Shown here: one piece after another, positions 12,099 to 22,834 of the stretch
How the letters are laid out: each line of letters begins with the position of its first letter
Numbering within the stretch: position 1 is the stretch's first letter
Origin: Sporodiniella umbellata
Taxonomy: Eukaryota > Mucoromycota > Mucoromycetes > Mucorales > Rhizopodaceae
Assembly (NCBI GenBank): GCA_025677835.1
Contig: JAIXMR010000017.1
Span: 1 to 64,000, forward strand
Direction of reading: 5' to 3'
Length of the DNA stretch: 64,000 bases
Notes under the pieces: model-generated
Told to the model about the DNA's origin: nothing
Seen by the model: the letters and a program-made list of their open reading frames with translations, nothing else
The model's database searches: none
Translations under genes and position numbers: made by a program

Positions 12099-14455
12099 TT
12101 AATCCACTTGACTATTCAGCTTCTGTTCCTGTTCAAACTTTTCGAGTTCCATTGCCTTTCTATCCAGTCTATCGAATTGCCATTTCCAGCTTGCGTTGTA
12201 TAGGAAGGGCCTCATGTCAAACCTGTTGTCATCCGGACTATAGGCTTCTGCATGATAGGAAGGTGTGAGGGTAGTGAGTTTGTGGCGATTGATAGAGTAA
12301 TAGAAAAAGAAACGCTTGACTTTGGCTGCCACTTCTGAAGGCTTGAGCCTATCACCCCACTCATGTACGAGCTTTGTAAACATGCTGTAAGGCCCACATC
12401 GTTCGACTTTGCGAAGGCGGCCATATTTAGAAAGGTCGTCATACGTCATACCCATGTCTGCCTCGTCCGACTGAACGTAATTGTCAGTGATTGGCTCTAA
12501 CTCCGCTGTAGGCACAGCATCCAAAAATGCGTGAAGCACAGGCATATCAAATTCTACCTCAGCCCAGGCAATGAACCGCTTCAGATCCGATTTGGAGATG
12601 CCGCCAATAGGGTTGACATCGGCACTACTACAGTCGTACTTTGTCAAGTAACCTCTCAAGCTCTCATCAACATTGGCACTTCCTAAAACTAACAGACCAC
12701 CTTGAATGGATCGACACCAGGGCAAGAGTTGAGCAAAAAGGTAGGCCAGCAGCATACGCAAACGAGCCTGGATATTTTGAAGTGCGAGATTCTCTGTATC
12801 CGAACCCCCATGTACTTTGTATTTAGGGTACTTTCCGGTGACAAAAGTAAAGAGTGTATGAATAGACGAAACGATATCGTCCATGTTTAAATCTGTATGG
12901 TAGCTTCCAATGATGCCGGCCAGATCTTTAGCGCGTTGACGCGTTTCCTGACTGGAATGACCCGTACCCATGTAGCATGTATAAAAGATATGGTTGGCAA
13001 ATTCACGAGGATCGGTAGGGACATAGTCGTCACCTTTTTTAGCCAACCGACGAGCATCTTCCAATACCTGTTTGTTTCCTTTTGCAGCCTCTTTGACTAC
13101 CAATCGACACATGGAGGCTACAATGACAGCGGTAGCACAGCTGTCGATACCACCACTCAAGGGCAAAAAGTAGCCGGCTGTCTTGGACCGTCTCAGATAA
13201 TCCCATAACCAACAGGCAGGACCCAACGCGATTTCTTCTTCAGGAGAGTGATAGAAAGGCTCTGAAGGTAAACTAGGACGTACATGGATATTCTCCTGAA
13301 TGTATTCATGAGTGAGTGACATAGCGACCTCTTGACGGACGTAGGCTGGTGTGAGTGCGGCCTGGATACCGCGGCTTGCCATACGAGCTCGATATGAGCG
13401 AACGTCTTCAAGATCGACGGTGGCTGTGACAACCTCTACATCTGAAAGCGAAAACTGAGAGCCCTGAGCGACAATTTGACCGTTCACTGCAATCAGAGCG
13501 CCACCGTCATAATACAATCGATCTCCATCACAGCCCTGTTGATTAGCATAGAGGTAGATACCTCCCACACGCTGAGTAGCGGCCTTGATAAGGTTGATAC
13601 GTGTATCAAGCTTACGAAGCTCATGATGGCTTCCGCTACTGTTTGAAAAAATCTCAACACCATCTAAACCCATAGCAATATGGGGACTGGCTGGCGTAAA
13701 GAGCTCCTCGCACGTTTCACATCCAATGCATGTATCCAGTGTGCTGATCACAGAGTCGCCAAAAGGAACTACTGTTTGCTGTGTGATGGCAGAAATCATA
13801 CGAGGCAGATAATGCTCTTCAATTTTTCTAACTGGCCAAGGAGTGAAAAATCGCATTTCTCTGTAATTTCCATCGTTTGCCAAAGACATCTTGGGTCGAA
13901 TCATGATAATCTTTTGGTTGGATATGATAATTCGACAGTTGTATTTGACAGATTTATGCATCACAGGCCTTTTAATTTTTTTTTTTTTTTTTTCATCTAA
14001 GTATCGCAAAATAACAAGGGAGATTCATTTGATTTCTTACATGCCAATATCCAAAATCATATCTTTCGAGACTTTGCTTTTCAATATCTCTGCAATCACT
14101 TCCCAGGCGTGCAGATAAGTGTCGCCTAATATGAAATAAATAAACAAATCCAGGAGCTGAGTGCGCTCTTACTTTCAAAGAAATGGTCATAGCACCCATA
14201 GCCACTATAAGAGAAGTATTAGCATCGTTCTATCTCTACTGGTAGGCTAACTTGCGTGACTTCGAGTTCAGGTCCCACACGCAGTTTGGCACCTCGCTTC
14301 TTTGCAATCTCAATACTTGTTAAAATTCTCTGTAGATTCCCTTCAAAATCTAACGCCCATTGATTAAGAGAGCAAGTAGCTACTGTAATTCTTTTAAAGC
14401 AAAACGAAGGTTAAAATTTTGCAAGCTATTCTGACTTGGCTTACAAATGTCCCAT
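12099..14455 (-). CDS. QNS1: Glutamine-dependent NAD(+) synthetase
   Basis: Five exons (14445-14455, 14256-14390, 14173-14204, 14041-14125, 12099-13968) give 710 residues; yeast Qns1 is 714. Converts deamido-NAD to NAD using ATP and glutamine, the last step of NAD synthesis. N-terminal nitrilase-type glutaminase domain: '[20 protein letters not shown]', '[18 protein letters not shown]', and the catalytic cysteine region '[13 protein letters not shown]'. C-terminal ATP-pyrophosphatase domain: P-loop [13 protein letters not shown], '[20 protein letters not shown]' and '[10 protein letters not shown]'. Intron 2 (14205-14255) starts GCAAGT, the only donor that joins VT to GYGC in frame. It is a GC-AG intron. 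Divergent from the tail-anchored protein gene. Confidence 0.96.
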
Positions 14456-14780
14456 ACAAGAATATTTGCAGAGAAAAAAAAAAAAAAAAAAGGAAACGAA
14501 AATTTTAAACTGTGTTTTGATTGGATTTACTTTTTTTTTTTTGGCGCCTGATTTTCAAATGTGCATTCAAAAAAAAAAAAAAAAAACATGTTCTGTGCTC
14601 TCTCTCTCTCTCTCTCTCTTTCTCTGCCTCTTTTTCTCTCTTTGTTCTTGACAAAGATAAAATGGCTGTGACGTTTGAGTGATATCTTTTTTTTTTTTTT
14701 TTATTTATTTATTTATTATTTGCTTTTATTTTTCCTTTTCTAAGCAACTTTTCTTTTTCTGCTGTTATTTTCTTGTTGTG
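14456..14780. other. Divergent promoter with homopolymers and CT repeat
   Basis: 325 bases between the NAD synthetase and tail-anchored protein starts. It contains two A-runs, two T-runs and a pyrimidine CT repeat. No gene. Confidence 0.6.
14599..14643. repeat. (CT)n pyrimidine tract
   Basis: Near-perfect CT dinucleotide run with a few interruptions, in a promoter region. Such tracts can act as GAGA-like promoter elements in fungi, but this is not shown here. Confidence 0.85.
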
Positions 14781-15902
14781 ATGGCACTTCCGTTACAATT
14801 CCAACTAATGTTTAATTGGCAAACAGAAGAAACAGGCCATCGTATGTTTCCAGCGTTTAAGGCTGAACTGAATGAAGTGCCTATATACCGTCTGATTCAT
14901 CGCGATTTTGAACATCACTATATGTCTGCGGGGCAGCTCTTTCAGGCCTGTGGACTGACACTCACAGAAGGATTCTTTTTATTTGATTTGAAACGAGAAG
15001 ATTTTCGTGTTGATTTTGAGGATGGCTTGTTTCCTTTCTGCGATATTTGGGTTCAACTAGAACCTGCACGACGGATGGCACGTGCGTTAGGGGTGCAAGA
15101 CGAGTTGGGAAGATTACTGCATACGGACTTGGATGGATGCTATTCGATGGATAGCCAGTACCAGATGATGCACAACTGGACCGTGCCGAGTATACCCCAT
15201 CTTCAGTATTCTACCCGGGCCTTGCTCGAAAGCCGTTTTGAACAGGTAGAGAAGATCAATACCAAGATTCGGACCCAGATCCATCGCGGTCAACAACAGG
15301 GGATTGTGATGAAGGACCGGACACAGAACGGGCTCGTACGATGGCAGGTGAACGCGTATGAAGAGTTTTTGAACCAGACCGTAGTGGAAGAATGCTCAGA
15401 TTCAATCTGGGATACCCTTCAAGGACTCCTGTTTGATCTCCAGACCCAAAGTCGGTCGGGAGCGCCACGGGAAAGAGTTTTATCTGACTCAATGATGATT
15501 GGCAACATGCCCTTGAAGCGCGACTATCTGAACGGAAACAGTGTGCTTCAAAACATCTATATTGCGGTGATGATAGAGAAAATGATGCATGAAATGACTC
15601 GAAAAGAGAACCACTCTATGGCCCCTAGCCTTATAGAGCCCAACGGTGCAGAGAGTAACATCTTGTTCCATGACAGACTGGACCTGTTTGAGCAAGACCT
15701 CTATCGTTTCAAAAAAAAGGCTAAAAAAAGCTGGGAAGAGCTTGAATTGGAGCAACAGGCTTTGCGTCAGCAACTCAACGAATTGAGTACTTGGAAAATA
15801 AAAAACGAGAAAAACAGAAAATCTGAACGTATCTGGATCTTGCTTTTCATCTTGAGTCTTATTTCCACCTTTTATATCTTGAAAAATAAATTTCACCTGT
15901 AG
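14781..15902 (+). CDS. Tail-anchored APSES/KilA-N-like protein (Bqt4-like candidate)
   Basis: Single exon, 373 residues from the ATG at 14781; the open frame continues upstream but only as poly-Phe/Ile. Residues about 30-115 resemble an APSES/KilA-N fold: 'VPIYRLIHRDFEHHYMSAGQ', 'LFQACGLTLTEGFFLFDL', 'CDIWVQLEPARRMARALGV' and 'DELGRLLHTDL'. This matches the order of blocks in fission yeast Bqt4 and APSES factors. A coiled coil lies at about 305-345 (SWEELELEQQALRQQLNEL). The protein ends in one hydrophobic helix (IWILLFILSLISTFYIL) and a short basic tail, the layout of a tail-anchored membrane protein. Bqt4 tethers telomeres to the inner nuclear membrane; the same role here is inferred. The fold call rests on pattern alone. 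Confidence 0.6.
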   Translation: MALPLQFQLMFNWQTEETGHRMFPAFKAELNEVPIYRLIHRDFEHHYMSAGQLFQACGLTLTEGFFLFDLKREDFRVDFEDGLFPFCDIWVQLEPARRMARALGVQDELGRLLHTDLDGCYSMDSQYQMMHNWTVPSIPHLQYSTRALLESRFEQVEKINTKIRTQIHRGQQQGIVMKDRTQNGLVRWQVNAYEEFLNQTVVEECSDSIWDTLQGLLFDLQTQSRSGAPRERVLSDSMMIGNMPLKRDYLNGNSVLQNIYIAVMIEKMMHEMTRKENHSMAPSLIEPNGAESNILFHDRLDLFEQDLYRFKKKAKKSWEELELEQQALRQQLNELSTWKIKNEKNRKSERIWILLFILSLISTFYILKNKFHL

Positions 15903-15942
15903 ACTTTATCTCTCTTATTTTCTCACGAAATTTTTTTTTTTA

Positions 15943-17170
15943 ATGTTAAGACTCATCAAGCCTAGACAGTGTACATTTCGTTCATTCACCTCCAAGGCCA
16001 TAGAAAGACCTCATGCGCATGCTTTTTATGACGATAAAATAACAATGGTAAAGGCTTATAAACGAGATGCTTTACTTGACATCTATCTGTAGTTTGCAAG
16101 TAAGCCTGTCAAACCAGTGACGTTAAAACAATTAGTAAGGTTCGGCCAACCGCCCCTTTCCACACAAAGTTTAGAGGCATGTACAGACTATGCCCGTACC
16201 GAGCTTCCTGTCCGTTTGGCTAGACGTGTGCGTGCCTTCCAGAGCCTGCCTTTTATTGTAGGCACCAACCCTTACATCAAAGATATATACACGCTCTATT
16301 ACGACTCTTTTGAAACACTAGTAAAGTACACTTCTTCTGACGATGATGAGGCCTTTATAGAAACGCTAAAAGACTTTGTATGCAGACATAGTGATAATAT
16401 CCCCACCTTGGCCCGAGGTAAACTATGGCTTGCTTTTTTTTTTTTTTTTTTTTTTTGGGACCTATGCATGAATCATTAAAAACGGACTCTGTTTAGGCTT
16501 TTTGGAATGTAAGCAGTACATGAATAGTCAAGATATGGCACGATTTTTAGATGATATGATTCATGCGCGTATTGGGATTCGATTGATTGCAGAGCAGGCA
16601 ATCGCATTGATGCATCAAAAAGATCTTCAGACGGACGGCTTAGTGGGTATTACCGACACACAATTAAGCCCTGCACAAACGATCCGTCAATGCGCAGAAT
16701 TTGTAGCCGAGCTTTGTGAGTTTAACTATGGAGAGAGTCCAGAGATTGAATTGGATGGAGATATCAATACCCAATTTACGTATGTACCTGTACATCTCGA
16801 ATATACTTTGACCGAGCTCTTGAAAAACGCTTATCGGGCTACGATCGAACACCATCAGCGAATGAAACGAAAGACAGAGCTACCCAAGATTCAGGTTACA
16901 ATCAGTCAAGGGCATGAAGATATCTCTATTCGTATCCGAGACCAAGGTAATGGAATCAGTGGTGAAGACCTCAATAAGGTATTTGAGTATTCGTATACTA
17001 CCGTGTCTCGGTCAGAAGAAGAAACAGAGGACCCCTCCAATATCTTTAGAAATATTACAGAAATGGCCATGCAGAGCGGGGTTGGAGGGCCTTTGGCAGG
17101 ATTAGGGTAAGTTCTTGCAAACAAAACCCTCTTTGGTTGTATTTAACGCTTTCTCTTCTCGCGCCTTTCC

Positions 17171-17204
<34 letters not shown>

Positions 17205-17350
17205 CTAGCTTTGGTTTACCTCTGGCTAGAATGTATGCTCGTTATTTTGGTGGCTCATTAACACTGGTCTCAATGTGGGGCTATGGATGTGATGTGTTTT
17301 TGAAACTAAAACACATTGACGAGTCTGTAGCAGAAGGATTAGAAATTTAA
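15943..17350 (+). CDS. Mitochondrial BCKDH/pyruvate dehydrogenase kinase
   Basis: Four exons (15943-16047, 16093-16417, 16497-17106, 17209-17350) give 393 residues. The N-terminus ([18 protein letters not shown]) is a likely mitochondrial presequence. The alpha-helical domain has '[20 protein letters not shown]' and '[18 protein letters not shown]'. The GHKL ATPase domain has the N-box [10 protein letters not shown], the G1 box RIRDQGNGI and the G2 region '[20 protein letters not shown]'. The end is '[14 protein letters not shown]'. The family phosphorylates and switches off the E1 subunit of mitochondrial 2-oxoacid dehydrogenases. The '[15 protein letters not shown]' and 'LKHID' blocks look closer to branched-chain kinase (BCKDK) than to pyruvate dehydrogenase kinase, but fungi have several paralogues. 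Intron 3 holds 16 T followed by 18 A. Confidence 0.9.
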
Positions 17351-17370
17351 ATGAAATAAATCAATGAAAG

Positions 17371-17402
<32 letters not shown>

Positions 17403-17457
17403 CAGCAAGGTGTTTTGGTTTATATGTTTGTTTGTTTTTCTATTGTTTCTGTTGTTT

Positions 17458-20058
17458 TTATTCGTTAAGTACGATGGGACCTGAGGTAAAGACTTCCCAA
17501 TCTGCTGCATGACTTGGGTTGCCCATCATTTTCAACGCAGAAATACGAAACTTGTAACGACCTTGAGGTGCAGGAACAGCAAGAGCACCGATCAAATTAT
17601 TTGGTAGTATGTTACCATCCCAGCTGAAAGCGCTGTAGAAACCACTATCGCCCAAGAAGTTTCGCGAGAGATAGGTAAGATCGTGACGGTAAAGACCAAG
17701 GACTTTGTTTGTTTTGTGATCCACAAGTTCCGCCTTGATTTGGCGAGTGGGGTGAAGTAATCTGAAGGCGGTATAGGGCCCGGTACTGTTTCGGCCAAAA
17801 CTGAGGATGTCACTTGAGCCATAGCGACTGCTGCCATCGGATACAAATGGATATCCTTTATCAAAGACAGGAAGATCTTTTTGTTTACCATTAACACCTA
17901 GGTAGGGTACACGGATGACTTTGCCTTTGTCTGAAGTCAAAGTGACATAGCCACCATAGTAAACATGATCTTTAGGGTTTGTCTTTGGCAACCCTTGCAG
18001 AGTGACTGTGATGGTAATGGAATCGCCAGGGGATATAGTGATTTCGATGTGAGAAAACTTTAACTTGGCTTTGGCTTCTGTGTTCACTGCAGGCTGCAGT
18101 GGAGTATAGCCTGAAGCTTTTCGGTTGTAGGGAGCAATACCAGTAGAAGGTATATGACTGATTTTGTAAGTTTCAGTTTCTGAGCCATGATTAGTGATGA
18201 CTAGGTTGTGCTTTCGATAGTCGTGTGTAGCGGTATCGTTGAAGCTAAATTGACTGGGGGAAATATGGACTTGCTGTTGAATGGTATCCAAGACCTGTAC
18301 GAGGCCGGCGCCAGCACGTACAGGACTATCGATGATATCAGTCTTGTCTACAAGGCGCGGTGAAGCGTAATTTTGAAAGTGTTCTTGTACATAAGAGACC
18401 GATTGATCTTTTCCGTTTGCAGCAAGATAGAGAGCAATCGAGCCAGCAACATAGGGGGACGACATAGATGTACCTGACATTAGACCCCATCCACCCAAAT
18501 AACGAGGTAGGGTAGAATAGACACGACCTCCAACACCAGCAATATTGGGTTTGAACTGCAACTCAGCGCTCGGGCCCATACTAGAGAAAGCAGAGACAGC
18601 ACCACCATCAGCTACAGGAACCAGGTAGTCTCCAGCTTCAAAATTGATATTCACCGGAGCATTCTTTATTGCAGCAATCAAAGATTCACCATCGGCACGA
18701 GTCACCATGACCGAAGCCAATGCACCTCCAGGTGTAGAGGCTCCTGAGAGAGGCTCATCCTTGTTGTTATAAAATACGACAGAAACAGCGCCTGCAGCTG
18801 CTGCATTGTTGACTTTGTCTGTGAACGAACACGTACCACGTTGAATCAAAGCTATTTTGCCCTTCACGTCCTCTGAAATATCCGATACTTGACAAGCGTC
18901 GCCCACCACGCCTTCTTTGGCAGCGACCGCCAGATCTCCACTGACAAGTGTCATGGACTGGCTTCCACTGAGACTGTACAACATTGGTTTTTCAAAACCT
19001 GAGGCCAACAAGCTAGTCGTACTGTAAAATTCGTTTTCGATAGAGGCAACCGAGAATGCGCCACGAGCGGAACTAGGCGAGCTTAAGGTATAAGCGCCGC
19101 CCGAGCCTGCATTACCTGCTGAAATGACTACATGCACACCTTTGGCCATGATCTGGTTTACCACGTCGACTTCAGGATCCGAGGCGACATCCGTCCATGC
19201 GTTGGTGGAACCCAAACTGAGATTGATCACATCGACGCCTGCATCATAAGCCATCAAGAGCGCTTTGACAATGACATCGTCTCCAGTGGCACCATGACAT
19301 CCAAAGACTCGGTACATGGCCAGATTGGCTTCTGGAGCTACGCCTGTGAAATTCTAAGAGGTGACAGGAAAAAAGAGTTTTGTTTTTTTTTTTTTGAATA
19401 TACATTTTTTCAAAAAAAAAAAAAAAAAAAAAAAAGGAATATTTACTTCATGAGAACCAGCAATGATACCTGATACGTGAGTGCCATGGCCGCTCGCCCC
19501 AGTGCCGGCTCCACAGTCATCTAAAGGGTCACTGTCAGGTATAGGCAAATTATCACCGGTATAGGCGTCACCAACAAGATCGTATCCCTTAGAGACCTTA
19601 TAACCTTCACCAAAACCACCACCGAGAGCAGGATGAAGATAATCAACACCTGTATCCAAAACGCCTACAAGGATATCTTTGCCAGTGTGCTTTTCGTGTA
19701 CCAAATCAACCTGAGTCATTCTGTGAGGCATGACAGAGGGTTCGCCAGCAACACGGATCACCTGGGGACGCGGAATACGACGGACTGGAGAGACGTAGGC
19801 TACATCGGGTCGATTCAATATCTTTAGAAGATGGTCATCGTTCTCTACCTGAATAGAGACACCGTTTAAAAATTCATGGTCATAATGGTGGTGAATGTGT
19901 GCATCATTTTCTTGTCGAAAGGCTTGGGTAAAAAGCGCGTTGGATTTGAAGCCAACGATATATCGGTTGGGAATCACGTCAGATAATTCCTTGAGCTTTG
20001 CATGTTCGAGTGCATAGGCAGTCACCCAACAAAGACTAAGGAAACACCAAGGCTTCAT
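17458..20058 (-). CDS. Secreted subtilisin-like serine protease (S8, Vpr-like) with PA insert
   Basis: Two exons (19447-20058 and 17458-19353) give 835 residues. It has a signal peptide (about 1-16), an inhibitor-type propeptide ('NRYIVGFKSNALFTQAF'), then the S8 domain. Catalytic Asp is about residue 135 (VLDTGVDYLHP), His about 191 (GHGTHVSG), the oxyanion Asn about 285 (ISAGNAG) and Ser about 500 (MSGTSMSSPYVAG). Between His and Ser is a protease-associated (PA) domain ('GKIALIQRGTCSFTDKVNNA'). The C-terminal third looks like the Fn3-like domain of this class ('ITISPGDSITITVTLQGLP'). All catalytic residues are present. Probably an extracellular or cell-wall protease; the substrate is unknown. 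The single intron contains long A- and T-runs. Confidence 0.95.
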
Positions 20059-20211
20059 ATGGGTTACTTTGTAAAGAAAAGGGAAAGAAAAAAAAAAGTG
20101 AGGGAAGGGGATAAAGAAATAGGAAAATTATAAAGAAAGATCAGATTGTTTTAAAAGAAATGTTTTTTTTTAACATATCTGTTGAACACCAGACTAAATG
20201 TAGACAGGTTA

Positions 20212-20250
<39 letters not shown>

Positions 20251-20276
20251 AACAATAAGAAAATATGAGAAATATG

Positions 20277-21151
20277 TTAATGGTTGAATGTACAAATCGA
20301 ATAAGGGTTGAGTTCATTCGGAACAAACAAATCTGAATGAAGAAATCTCTCCGGGATATTAAGATTTTCTTTAGATTGTTGTGAGGAGATCACAAATACT
20401 GGAGACGGTTTGGTGTCTTTAGAGATGCCTTGAAAAAAAAAAGGGTCAAGATCCAGTATGTATAGGAAAAAAATCTTGATTTACCTGGGCTTTGAACTAC
20501 ACGAGATAGACATCTTATTTTATCAGCCTGATGTCTTTGTACCTGGCGAAGAGCTTCCATCTTATTAGACATCAACTCAAGGTGCTGATAGAGTTGGTTG
20601 ATATGTGCCAGTAAATCGGATTGAGAAGCTTTCAACAATGTCGTAGGACCACACGTTCTTCCCTCTTCTGTTGTCTTTCTTTTGATGTATTTTAGCAGAT
20701 AGGGTTTATCTCTTTGAAAGCTCTCGTGCGATATCTCCCAAATTTGGTTTTCTTTAGGACATCCTCGAGGGGATTTGTTGATTTTGTGAAATCCATACCT
20801 AGACTTCAAGATCAATTTTTCGGCAAGCAGCCTTTTTTTGTATTGTTTTTTTTTTTTTTTTTTTTTTTTTTGGGTTACATGTTCAACTGTCGTATAAAGC
20901 TAGAAAAGTTATTGTGTTTAAAGTGTTTAGGTAGAACTTTGTCAGAAAACACTATGGTATTGCAGACAATTATAGATGTGCCTGAATAGGACCAAGTGGC
21001 TGTATATTGAAAACAGGGATCAGTCACCATACTAAATGTGAGTTGAGGGAGTATATGATAGGTTGGGTTACTTGTAGAGCTTGTAGGCAAATGTAAGCTG
21101 GGCTTGCGAGGTCAATTTTTTATTGGGTATTTGAGAAAAGTCCTTTGACAT
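20277..21151 (-). CDS. Small heat-shock-factor-type (HSF) transcription factor
   Basis: Four exons (21072-21151, 20879-21031, 20485-20798, 20277-20428) give 232 residues, short for an HSF. Residues about 20-115 form the HSF winged-helix DNA-binding domain: 'LTFAYKLYNMVTDP', 'VFSDKVLPKHFKHNNFSSFI', 'RQLNMYGFHKI' and 'PKENQIWEISHESFQRDKPY'. A coiled coil follows (about 140-175, 'LLAHINQLYQHLELMSNKME'), likely for oligomerisation. There is little left for an activation domain. The first intron splits the domain at LY|NM. It could be a minor HSF, an Sfl1-like repressor or a regulator lacking transactivation. DNA-binding type is certain; target genes are not known. Confidence 0.88.
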
Positions 21152-22012
21152 GGCTTTTTTAATAGGAACAGAACAAAATATGCACAAAAACAAAAAGCAA
21201 CAGCCAAGCAAACAGTTTAATAGAGAAAGCGCGTCTAAACGGAAAAAAAAAAGTGCGCCGGTTTATATATAGAGCAATATAAACAATTCTAATATTAATA
21301 TTTTTTATCTAAAAGGGCTCACGAGGGAAAATAGGCATTTCCGTAAAGGGTTAAACAATAACACATATTGACTCTTATTATCCAACGGTTTACCTAATTT
21401 GCTACTGTTTAAGAGAAAAAAAAAAGAGATAATGTCTATGGATCAATCTACCATCCCAATTTACAGCTGTCTTCTGTAAAGGTAAGATTGACTTGAAAAA
21501 AAAAATTTACGAAATGCTGCACGGGCCCAAAAATTATTATTCTAAATATGTCTGTGAGGCTAGTAATGGTCAGCTCTTATCATGTTTAGAAAGAACCATA
21601 TCATGTTTAACAATAGCAAACCTAATAACCTGGTTTTTTTATTATTTGAACAGTGAACGTTTATTTAATTCGACTGTAGAAATTGATTTTGAGGTTACTA
21701 TACATAGAATAGCACAACCTCCCTTTCTTTTTTGTTTGAAAACAATCATAAAATTACGCCAAATGGTAGACTATTTATGAATTCTAAAGTATTGCTTGCT
21801 TGGTTGTTCTATTTTTTTTTTATAATAACCAACCGACGGTTGTCTTTATCCCAGTCCTCTTGATGAATTTTACCTGTTGCCTTAAACTTTATATTAATAT
21901 CAATTACAGTACTTTAATTCAAAGCCAGACTTCTTTTGAACACCAAAAAAAAAAAAAAAAGAAGGCTGTACAGAACTTTAGAAAAATTTAATAAAGCGCT
22001 TAATAGATATCC

Positions 22013-22044
<32 letters not shown>

Positions 22045-22773
22045 GTTTAGGCATGCGGATGTGATGGAGAATGCCCGTCCATATACTAGGATTTGACTAT
22101 TGAAACATACCGTAAAAACAGGGATAGGATGAAAGAGTATAAGCTTTGAATATATAACGTTAGGTAATAAATCAAACGTTTGCATTTAAGATAGGCTATT
22201 TAAAGACTAATAAAGAAACTTAATTTGAGTTTGACGGGCCATGTGTATTTAAGACAAAGATTGTCAGTTGATAGCCCTACCGCAGTCAACTACATATAAC
22301 CTTTGAAGGGCAAGGTGTGTAAGCTAGCTGAGCTTCCCCTCTTTAAAAACGCTATCCCTCAAGAAGGAAGATGGTAGAGGTGTTGTTTTTTATAATACAA
22401 CTACATGAGCTCTTTTTTTTTTTTTTTGTAAAGGGAAAAGACTATCTCTTTCTCTTTAGTATAGAAAATGGTATGGGTTACGAGCTCAACCGTTTGGAAA
22501 ACAAAGGGGTAAAGCTATTTTGTCAATCACCACGTCCATAGGACGGGTGGTCTTGATAAATTCCATGAAAAAAAGTAATGGTATAAGAAAAGTTCACCTT
22601 TCAAAGGCAGTAGATACTACAAAGTTGGCCACAAAGAGCTTTATTAAGATGGTGACATCCAAAGAAATTTTTGGCTATCAAAAAGTTCTTTGAAAATTTT
22701 AAAGCTCAATTAGTCCAGAAAAAATCCATTTCAAATTCGCCATATTTCTGAATTATTACAGTTGTTGTTGTTG

Positions 22774-22806
<33 letters not shown>

Positions 22807-22834
22807 ACGAGAATTGCTTTCAACATTAGATAGA
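21152..22834. other. 1.7-kb intergenic region
   Basis: Between the divergent HSF-like and Dug3 genes. No supported gene. It contains several A/T homopolymers (notably about 22009-22040 and 22774-22807) and a TATA-like element for the HSF-like gene. Short open frames here look random. Confidence 0.5.
21262..21269 (-). promoter_or_regulatory. TATA-like element of HSF-type gene
   Basis: Minus-strand TATATAAA, about 111 bases upstream of the HSF-type start codon. Plausible core promoter from sequence and distance only. Confidence 0.35.

Noticed and set aside
14679..14780. Upstream in-frame extension of the tail-anchored protein
   Set aside because: It encodes Phe/Ile low complexity over a T-run and is more likely leader DNA than a signal peptide.
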